Shown here piece by piece: positions 57,904 through 64,000 of a stretch of DNA of 64,000 nucleotides. Every line of letters starts with the position of its first letter. Position 1 is the stretch's first letter. Source of the DNA: Actinoallomurus bryophytorum (GTDB lineage: Bacteria; Actinomycetota; Actinomycetes; Streptosporangiales; Streptosporangiaceae); assembly GCF_006716425.1 (NCBI RefSeq), contig NZ_VFOZ01000002.1:372001-436000 (forward strand), written 5' to 3'. The position numbers and the translations under genes were made by a program. Below the pieces are notes generated by a model. The model did no database searches. It had not been told where the DNA came from and saw nothing but the letters and a program-made list of their open reading frames with translations.

Positions 57904-60123
57904 CTAAGCGGTACCGGCGCTGATCGGGGTGCCGTACACCTCGAACTCATAAAGCGAATAACCCCACTGCGTCGCCGGCGTCACGCCCTGCATGCGGACG
58001 TAGCGCGCCGCCCGGCCGACCGAGAGCGACTCGACGGCCCCCTTGCCCGCCGTGACCGACGTGACGTCCGTCCAGCTGGCCGCGTTGTCCGAGACCTGGA
58101 GCTTGTACGCCGAGGCGAACGCCGCTTCCCAGGACAGGCTCACCGAGGAGACGTTGTAGCGTGCGCCCAGGTCGACGTAGATCCACGCGTTCGGGTCGTT
58201 GCTGTGGTCGCTCGACCAGCGGGTGGCCGAGTTGCCGTCGATCGCGTTGCTCGCCAGGTACGTCCCGTCCTGATAGGACGCGACCGCCTTGGCCGAGGAG
58301 TTGAGCGACAGGTTCACCGGCACGTCCGCGGGGGGCGCGGGCGGGACCGGCACGGTCTGGCCGGCCGGCGGCCACAGGTTGAACGTGTTGGTGCCGTTCT
58401 TCGCGGCGGCGAACGGCCCGGCCATCATGTGCGAGGTGTTGATCGCGCCACCGAAGAAGTCGGTCGTCACGTCGGCGGCGATGCTCTGGTTCGCCTTCGG
58501 CATGACGCCCACACGAGCCTGGGTCACCGGGGTGAGCCCGGAGATCCCGGTGGCGCCCAGGTCGAAGGTCAGCGACATCGTGGTGCCGGTCGCCGTGGTG
58601 CGGACGTTGGAGACGACGTTGGTGAAGTCGCCCTCCTTCACCTGCGTGTGGTCGGTCGTACTGTCCGGCAGGGTCGAGCCCTGGACCAGGTTGTTGTACC
58701 AGAAGAACTTCTCCGGCGCGGTGAGCGCGGTCGTCTCGTTCATCGTGCCGGGCTGGAAGTAGTACGCGTCCCGGCCGGTGCCGTCGGTGTGGATCTGTCC
58801 GTCGTCGATGAACAGGTTGTTCGCGTACACGATGCCGGTGGCGTCCAGCGTACGGATGTCGCCGTCGCCGATGAAGACGTTGTTGTCCACCAGGATCGGC
58901 CCGAACACGGCCTCCGCGTAGTAGCCCCAGGGCGTGTTCAGCACGATGTTGCCGGTGACCCGGACGTTCTGGTTGCCCCAGTCGGTCCAGATGCCCGCCG
59001 AGTTGGTGCCCTTCGAGTTCTTGAGGTAGTTGCCCTTGATCAGGCCCTCGTTCATGTAGTGCACCTTGATCGGGGCCGTCTCCGCGCCGCTGAACTCGTT
59101 GCGGTAGTTGGTGTCCTCGATCCTGTTGTACATAATCTCTGAGTTCCACGAGAACACCCCGGCGATGCCGGACTGGCCGGCCTTGCCGATGTAGTTGTCG
59201 CGCACGATGTGCGAGCCGTACTTGGCGGTGTCGTGGAAGTTCGTCCGGGTGGTGCCGGGGCGGTTGCCGGCCCACTCGTCGCAGCCGAGCCCGATGTCGA
59301 CGGCGATCGTACGGGCGTTGAGGATGATGTTGTTCTCGATGATCCAGCGCAGGCCGCCGTTCACGGAGACCGCGCCGGCCTGGCGCCGCGACGGGCTGCT
59401 GGGAAAGTCGGAGTACGTGCCGGCCGCCTGGTTCATCGTGAAGCCGCGCACGGTGATGTATCCGAGGCCCCACGCGTCCGGCGCGAAGATCTGGCGGCGC
59501 ACGTTGATCTCGGCGAGCTTGGCGTTGGGGTCGGCGCCGTTGAAGTTCGCCCAGATCGTGGTGCTGCTCCCGGACACCTGGGAGAACCAGGTGTTCGGCC
59601 CCGCCTGCACGTCGGTCAGCGACGACTTCTCGTAGTACGCCTGCTCGCTCAGGTAGACGTCGCCCGCGGTGTACCCGGGAAAGAACCCGCCCTCGCCGCC
59701 CTGCGGCTGGCCGGTGGCATAGGGGTTGTAGTCACCGAAGAAGGTGCCCGGCAGCGTGACGCTCCAGACGTTGCCGCTGGATCGGACCCAGGTGTTGATC
59801 TCTTCGGAGCCCTTGATGGTCACTTCGCCGTCACCGGCGTTGGTGTAGGTGATGCGGGTGGACTCGCTCGTGCCGCCGCGCGCGGGCTTGACCGTCTCGC
59901 GGTAGAGCCCGGAGTGCACGACCACGGTGTCACCGGGCTCCGCGACCTGGGCCGCCTTGTTGATGGTCAGGTAGGGCGCGGACTGGGTGCCGGCATTGGC
60001 GTCGTTGCCGTTCTTCGCCACATGGATGGTGCGTGTGGCGAGGGCCGAACCGAGCGCCGGCACGCCGGCGAGGACGAGGAGCGGGATGATCGCCAACGTG
60101 ATCAGTCTGAGGGCGGGCTTCAT
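57904..60123 (-). CDS. secreted right-handed beta-helix enzyme with discoidin domain (GH141-like)
   Basis: A 739-residue exported protein. A signal peptide (1-29) precedes TRTIHVAKNGNDANAGTQ, the common start of parallel beta-helix polysaccharide enzymes. The helix runs over about 30-560 with many N-rich rungs (IIENNIILNARTIAVDIG, GLIKGNYLKNSKGTNSAG, ILVDNNVFIGDGDIR). A linker rich in proline leads to a discoidin module (610-735) closely similar to that of the next gene. The domain order resembles GH141 fucosidase/xylanase-type proteins, but a lyase of the same fold is possible. First gene of the two-gene operon. Confidence 0.72.
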   Translation of the reverse strand: MKPALRLITLAIIPLLVLAGVPALGSALATRTIHVAKNGNDANAGTQSAPYLTINKAAQVAEPGDTVVVHSGLYRETVKPARGGTSESTRITYTNAGDGEVTIKGSEEINTWVRSSGNVWSVTLPGTFFGDYNPYATGQPQGGEGGFFPGYTAGDVYLSEQAYYEKSSLTDVQAGPNTWFSQVSGSSTTIWANFNGADPNAKLAEINVRRQIFAPDAWGLGYITVRGFTMNQAAGTYSDFPSSPSRRQAGAVSVNGGLRWIIENNIILNARTIAVDIGLGCDEWAGNRPGTTRTNFHDTAKYGSHIVRDNYIGKAGQSGIAGVFSWNSEIMYNRIEDTNYRNEFSGAETAPIKVHYMNEGLIKGNYLKNSKGTNSAGIWTDWGNQNVRVTGNIVLNTPWGYYAEAVFGPILVDNNVFIGDGDIRTLDATGIVYANNLFIDDGQIHTDGTGRDAYYFQPGTMNETTALTAPEKFFWYNNLVQGSTLPDSTTDHTQVKEGDFTNVVSNVRTTATGTTMSLTFDLGATGISGLTPVTQARVGVMPKANQSIAADVTTDFFGGAINTSHMMAGPFAAAKNGTNTFNLWPPAGQTVPVPPAPPADVPVNLSLNSSAKAVASYQDGTYLASNAIDGNSATRWSSDHSNDPNAWIYVDLGARYNVSSVSLSWEAAFASAYKLQVSDNAASWTDVTSVTAGKGAVESLSVGRAARYVRMQGVTPATQWGYSLYEFEVYGTPISAGTA

Positions 60124-60202
60124 GGTGGCGAGACCTCCAGGAGGCAGCCGACCGGACAGCGCCGATCCGTCCAGGTCAAGCCTGAGCCGTGGATTCGCTG
60201 AG

Positions 60203-60214
60203 TTAAATTATTAA
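60203..60214. promoter_or_regulatory. AT-rich near-palindrome in front of the beta-helix operon
   Basis: TTAA-ATTA-TTAA in otherwise GC-rich DNA, 80 bases upstream of the beta-helix gene start. AT-rich inverted sites of this sort are used by ROK family repressors, and a ROK gene lies just upstream. Confidence 0.4.
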
Positions 60215-60313
60215 TCTATGCTGGACTGTGTGGCCGTCAATGTAAGCTCCTCGCTCCCGGGCGTCAACCCTGGCGGGCCTGGGCCGGCGTGCCCCTGCGC
60301 ACCGCCGGTCGTT

Positions 60314-61546
60314 CTACGACCGGGCGGGTACTTGCGGGCCATGACCAGGTGCGACGGAGCCCTGCAGCACCAGGGCGGCGCCGCCGATCGCGGCCGAGTC
60401 GCGCGGGTTGCTGGACAGGTCGACCTGGATGCCGTGCACGTCCCGGCCGAATGCGCACTCGGCCAGGCGACGGCGAATCTCGGTGACGTAGATCGAGCCC
60501 GCGATGGCGAACCCGGGCCCGGCCAGCACCAGCGTGTCCAGGTCCCACAGGTTGGCCAGCACCATCGCGCCCTCGGCGAGCAGCTCGGCCGACTCGTCGA
60601 CCAGCGCGCGAGCCTGCTCGTCGCCGTACAGCGCCGCGCGGGCGAGCACGTCGAACGCCCGCGCGTCGGGGTCGTCGGCGCGGATCCGCAGCCGCTCGAT
60701 CATTTTCTCGTCGGCGCGGGCCCGGCCGACCAGCACACCCGACGCCGCGTACCGCTCCAGGCAGCCCCGGTTGCCGCAGGCGCACGGCGCGCCGTCGCGC
60801 ACCACCGCGATGTGCCCGATCTTCCCCGCGTTCGAGCTGGCGCCGCGATGCAGCGCACCGTCGAGCACCACGCCGGAGCCGATGCCGGAGTTCATGTACA
60901 GGCAGCCGAATGTGCGGTCGCGGGAGACCTGCCGGCCCCAGAACTCCCCGACCGTGGCCGCCGCCGCGTCGCCGTCCACCAGCACCGGCACCCCGAGCTC
61001 TGCGGTCAGCGCGGCGGCGAGGTCGAGCTCGGCCGACCCGGTGAGGCCGGGAAGCGTCAGGAACCGGCCGCGCGCGACGTCGACCGGTCCGGGACCCACC
61101 ACCGCCATACCGGCCACGCTCCGCGGCGGCAGCCCGAGGCCGCCGGTCACGTCGCGGTACAGCGCGGCGAGCCGTTCGACCACGTCGCCGGGCTTACCGC
61201 CGGTCGGTGCCGCGACGAGCTGGCGGCCCACGGTGCCGCCCCGGGTGTCGGTGACCACGCAGGTCAGCGTGTCCGCACCGACATGGATCCCCACTCCGTA
61301 CGCGGCCCGAGAGTTGATCACCAGCATGGTGCGCGGCTTGCCCCGGGTGGCGATGGTGTCGCCGGTCTCGCGGACGACGCCGTCCTCGATCAGCCGGCGG
61401 ACGATGTTGGAGATGGTCGGCTGGGTCAGCCGGGTGGCCTTGACCAGCTCGACCCGGCTGATCGGCCCGGACGAGCGGATCAGGTCCACGATGAGCGCGC
61501 GGCTGCCGGGTCCCGCGGCCGCGGACTCGTGTCGCGCCACGCCCAA
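60314..61546 (-). CDS. ROK family transcriptional repressor
   Basis: A 410-residue ROK protein with an N-terminal winged helix-turn-helix (GPISRVELVKATRLTQPTISNIVRRL, residues 28-53). The sugar kinase-like ROK domain contains GIHVGADTLTCVVTD, VVGPGPVD, VDGDAAAATVGEFW and the zinc site HIAVVRDGAPCACGNRGCLE. Sugar binding to this domain usually releases the repressor from DNA. It lies upstream of the beta-helix/GH95 operon on the same strand, separated by 190 bases with an AT-rich near-palindrome, and is likely to control it. It is divergent from the LacI-like sensor gene. Confidence 0.87.
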   Translation of the reverse strand: MGVARHESAAAGPGSRALIVDLIRSSGPISRVELVKATRLTQPTISNIVRRLIEDGVVRETGDTIATRGKPRTMLVINSRAAYGVGIHVGADTLTCVVTDTRGGTVGRQLVAAPTGGKPGDVVERLAALYRDVTGGLGLPPRSVAGMAVVGPGPVDVARGRFLTLPGLTGSAELDLAAALTAELGVPVLVDGDAAAATVGEFWGRQVSRDRTFGCLYMNSGIGSGVVLDGALHRGASSNAGKIGHIAVVRDGAPCACGNRGCLERYAASGVLVGRARADEKMIERLRIRADDPDARAFDVLARAALYGDEQARALVDESAELLAEGAMVLANLWDLDTLVLAGPGFAIAGSIYVTEIRRRLAECAFGRDVHGIQVDLSSNPRDSAAIGGAALVLQGSVAPGHGPQVPARS

Positions 61547-61641
61547 CCGCCTCTCATCTCGCCGTACGCCGTCGCACCATCACGTTACGGGGACGCATGA
61601 CTACGGTATGGGGACGAAGGCTAGCCGACGAGGAGGACGTC

Positions 61642-62523
61642 ATGCCGACACGGACCGGCCCGGCACAGCGCCACCGGAACGGCACGCCGGTCGGCCTCGC
61701 CCTGGTCCGCGACGCCGAGGTGCTCGGCGCCGAGCCGTTCTTCCACGAGTTCATCGCGGGCATGGAGCGCGTGCTGGCGCCGCTGGACGTGCCGGTGCTG
61801 CTGCAGGTGGTGGCCACGGTGGCGAAGGCGGGTGAGCGGATGCGCACCTGGGCGCGGCACGGTCAGGTGCAGGGGCTGATCCTCATCGACCTGCTGCCCG
61901 GGGACGAGCGGGTGGCCCTGGTGCGGGAGCTCGGACTGCCGGCCGTGGTGATCGGCGATCCGGTGACCGCGGGCGGGCTGCCGGCGGTGTGGACGCAGGA
62001 CGAGGTGGCCATGCGCGACGTGGTGACAGCCCTGGTCGCCGCGGGGCACACGCACCTCGGGCACGTCTGCGGCCCGGCCCAGATGGCTCACACGATCATC
62101 CGCCGGCGCAGGTTCGAGGCGGTCGCGGCCGAGCACGGGGCCCGCACGACGACGTTCGACGGCGACTACTCCCAGGCGGCCGGTGTCCGCGCGGTGGGCG
62201 ACCTCGCCGCGCTGGAGACCGAGCACGACCGGCCCACCGCGCTCGTGTTCGACAACGACGTGATGGCGCTCGGCGCGCTGATCGAGGCCGGCCGTCTCGG
62301 CCTGGCCGTCCCGGCCGACCTGTCGCTCGTGGCCTGGGACGACTCCGCACTGTGCCAGTTGGCCGAGCCGCCGCTGAGTGCGGTCAGCCACGACGTGCAG
62401 GAACTCGGCGAACTCGTCGGCCAGGTTCTGGCCGGCCAGCTCGGCGGCACGGAGTACCCGCCCGGGGAAAGCGTTGTCACCGCCGCCCCGGCACGATTGA
62501 TCGCGCGCGGGTCGAGTATCTAG
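61642..62523 (+). CDS. LacI/PBP1-like sugar sensor without DNA-binding domain
   Basis: A 293-residue protein that matches the periplasmic-binding-protein-like sensor domain of LacI family repressors: PVGLALVRDAEVLGAEPFFHEFIAGM, GLILIDLLPGDE, HLGHVCGP, RPTALVFDNDVMALGALIEAG, LSLVAWDDSALCQLAEPPLSAVSHD. The roughly 60-residue helix-turn-helix that precedes this domain in LacI proteins is missing. The upstream DNA up to the ROK start (95 bases) has no room for it in this frame. It has no signal peptide, so it is not an ABC binding protein. It may modulate the ROK repressor or be a decayed regulator. GAGGAGGAC precedes the ATG. Confidence 0.75.
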   Translation: MPTRTGPAQRHRNGTPVGLALVRDAEVLGAEPFFHEFIAGMERVLAPLDVPVLLQVVATVAKAGERMRTWARHGQVQGLILIDLLPGDERVALVRELGLPAVVIGDPVTAGGLPAVWTQDEVAMRDVVTALVAAGHTHLGHVCGPAQMAHTIIRRRRFEAVAAEHGARTTTFDGDYSQAAGVRAVGDLAALETEHDRPTALVFDNDVMALGALIEAGRLGLAVPADLSLVAWDDSALCQLAEPPLSAVSHDVQELGELVGQVLAGQLGGTEYPPGESVVTAAPARLIARGSSI

Positions 62524-62559
62524 TAGATCGAATAGCCCATCTCGGCAGCCCCAAATCGA

Positions 62560-63426
62560 TCACAGCGGCACCTCAGACGCCTGGTCTGTATTTCTCAAAA
62601 GGCGCGCAAGTTCGATCATCGCGCCTGGATGGCCTTGCTGCGCCGCTTCACGCAACCAAGATTCCGCTTCCGTGGACTCTTCCTGCTCGAAGAGAAGACG
62701 ACCCAAGCTGTACGAGGCATCAGCATCACCGCCGCTGGCCGCTTGCAAATACCAGGACTTCGCTTCGTTGTCACGACCTGACCTCTGAAGCAAACCACCA
62801 AGATTATATGCGGCTATGATATTTCCTTCTGAAGCCGCCCGTCGCCACCAATTTTCAGCTTCTTCGGTACGGCCTGACTCATCGAGAATTATTGCCAGAT
62901 CATTCATTGCCGATGTGTCACCGACATCGGCAGCGCGACGAAACCACGTCTCGGCCTCGCCCACGTTTCCCATCCATTTGAGGTCGCTGGCCAGAGCCAG
63001 CATGGCTTGCAGATGACCCAACTCCGCCGCTTTCCGATACCATTCGTCGGATTCTTCCCATTGGTCCTTATCGCCTAGCCAGCGGCCGAGCTCATACATC
63101 GCTTCAAGATGCCCTGCTCGAGCAGCTGACTCGTACCACCGGCCAGCCTCGGCGTCTCGCTCAAAAACAATTTCGAGCAGAAGCCCGAGGTGGAGCATGG
63201 CCGAGAGATTTCCCGCGCCAGCAGCTTTCAGATACCAGGCCTCAGCCTCAGAATGCCCTCCTTCGTCGTCAAGGAGTAAACCCAGCTCGAACATCGCCGC
63301 GGCGGCGCCATCTTCCATGAGCACCTGAGATATCTTGCTCGTTTCCTCGCGCCGGCCCTGCTCTCTGAGTTTCTCTACCGCTCGCAATATTTCGTCGTCA
63401 TCCACGTGCTCGTAAGTTTCGTCCAT
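62560..63426 (-). CDS. Sel1-like repeat protein of low GC content
   Basis: A 288-residue protein made almost wholly of about six 36-residue Sel1/TPR-like repeats with the pattern AxxxLGxLLxxxGxxxEAExWYxxAAxxGxxxA. Examples are SAMLHLGLLLEIVFERDAEA and AAYNLGGLLQRSGRDNEAKS. Repeats of this kind form helical scaffolds for protein binding. There is no signal peptide. Its coding DNA is close to half G+C in many lines, well below the roughly 70% of its neighbours, which suggests transfer from a lower-GC source. Function unknown. Confidence 0.82.
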   Translation of the reverse strand: MDETYEHVDDDEILRAVEKLREQGRREETSKISQVLMEDGAAAAMFELGLLLDDEGGHSEAEAWYLKAAGAGNLSAMLHLGLLLEIVFERDAEAGRWYESAARAGHLEAMYELGRWLGDKDQWEESDEWYRKAAELGHLQAMLALASDLKWMGNVGEAETWFRRAADVGDTSAMNDLAIILDESGRTEEAENWWRRAASEGNIIAAYNLGGLLQRSGRDNEAKSWYLQAASGGDADASYSLGRLLFEQEESTEAESWLREAAQQGHPGAMIELARLLRNTDQASEVPL

Positions 63427-63723
63427 TCTCCGTGATCCGACCGTGTGCCGCGCGAATACTAAGTTACGCGGTCTGAGTTGAGGTTAAGCGGCGTGACGAT
63501 ATCCGCTGCTCACTCCCGTGACGACGGGTTTTCGGCGGACGGCTCACGGGTTGGCCGCGTCCCGGACGGGCTGCGTCTCGAGGTCCGTGGCGAGATTCCG
63601 GGCCTGCCGCACCGCCGTCAGAAGGGCATCCAGGGCGGGGGAAAGGGTCTGTCCGGCATTCGGTTACCTCCCTGATCCCCACGGCTTGATACAGAGAGGT
63701 GCCGAACGTCTTACAGACCCGTC
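63427..63723. other. 297-base gap with a possible coding remnant
   Basis: On the minus strand 63547-63663 is open in one frame for 39 codons and reads like a protein fragment (TLSPALDALLTAVRQAR, then DLETQPVRDAANP). It is bounded by stops and has no good start near its beginning. It could be the remains of a gene or chance. Nothing else is recognised in the gap. Confidence 0.25.
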
Positions 63724-64000
63724 TCAGGCAGCCAGGAACGCCTGGATGTCCAGGGCGATGTCGATCTTGTCGGCGACGACGATCTTGGTGCCATCGGCGA
63801 CCAGGCCGAGGGTGATTCCGAAGTCGCGGCGGCTGATGGTCGTCTGGGCCGAAAAACCGATTCGCGGCTCGCCCTGGAGCCCGGTCGGGTCGGAGCCGAG
63901 GAACTCGACCTCAAGGTCCACCGGCCGGGTGACGTCGCGGATCGTCAGCTCGCCCGACAGCACCCAGGAGCCGGCCTCCGGGCGCAGTGTCCGGCTGACG
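63724..64000 (-). CDS. YceI family protein, C-terminal part (runs off right edge)
   Basis: About 91 residues are visible, beginning outside the window. The segments VSRTLRPEAGSWVLSGELT, IRDVTRPVDLEVEFLG and RDFGITLG, and the ending KIDIALDIQAFLAA, match the second half of the YceI lipocalin-like fold, which binds polyisoprenoid or other long hydrophobic molecules. The N-terminus, and so any signal peptide, is not in the window. Confidence 0.85.
   Translation of the reverse strand, partial: VSRTLRPEAGSWVLSGELTIRDVTRPVDLEVEFLGSDPTGLQGEPRIGFSAQTTISRRDFGITLGLVADGTKIVVADKIDIALDIQAFLAA

Noticed and set aside
1-64000. Transposons, integrases, attachment sites, CRISPR arrays, tRNA or rRNA genes
   Set aside because: None was recognised on either strand; the few repeated sequences are short operator-like dyads, hairpins or protein-domain duplications.

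Overview
The window is about 64 kb of high-GC DNA, roughly 70% G+C over most of its length. It has many GTG starts, four-base stop/start overlaps, a DUF5999 gene, a DUF574-type methyltransferase, an AfsR-like regulator and a very high density of one-component regulators. This points to a soil actinomycete with secondary metabolism, perhaps of the Streptosporangiales or Thermomonosporaceae; the family is an inference, since no rRNA or other marker gene is present. No tRNA, rRNA, CRISPR array or complete mobile element was seen.

Layout. (1) 1-6.6 kb: a C7-cyclitol/pseudosugar biosynthetic locus. It encodes a partial sugar kinase, a sugar phosphate cyclase, an RmlD-like reductase, a VldE-type pseudo-glycosyltransferase, a class III aminotransferase and a medium-chain dehydrogenase. 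(2) 6.6-12.2 kb: hydrolase, MFS exporter, HAD phosphatase, small membrane protein, and a MerR/aldo-keto reductase divergon with two clear operators. (3) 12.2-17.8 kb: a tightly overlapped ABC-transporter-like operon in which the ATPase has lost every catalytic motif, the two permeases are fused, and a TPR/NTPase protein has no Walker A lysine. (4) 17.9-31 kb: mixed accessory genes, namely two DJ-1 family proteins, a beta-lactamase-like lipoprotein, LuxR, XRE and AraC regulators, an ABC exporter operon and a secreted YncE/phosphoesterase. (5) 31.1-37.9 kb: an AfsR-like regulator, then a 61-residue six-cysteine peptide gene, two strong hairpins, and a MauE-like, signal peptidase, thioredoxin-fold and ABC exporter operon. 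I read this as a candidate system for making a disulfide-bonded secreted peptide, and it is the most interesting part of the window. (6) 38-48.6 kb: an ice-binding-fold secreted protein, membrane proteins, a SUKH-4-like protein, hydrolase/HTH pair and a large NB-ARC/LuxR regulator. (7) 48.7-53.1 kb: a TetR-controlled PaoABC-type molybdenum aldehyde oxidoreductase, followed by a convergent tannase/feruloyl esterase. (8) 55-62.5 kb: a fucosidase-type carbohydrate locus with GH95 and beta-helix enzymes, a ROK repressor and a LacI-like sensor without a DNA-binding domain. (9) 62.5-64 kb: a low-GC Sel1-repeat gene and the end of a YceI family gene.

How they work together. In region 1 the cyclase, aminotransferase, dehydrogenase and VldE-like enzyme form the core expected for a validoxylamine-like N-linked pseudodisaccharide; activating enzymes are probably beyond the left edge. 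In region 5 the two redox proteins could set the disulfides of the peptide, the signal peptidase could cut after an A-S-A motif, and the exporter, which has no protease domain of its own, could move it out. Functions are inferred from protein motifs read by eye; no database search was possible.
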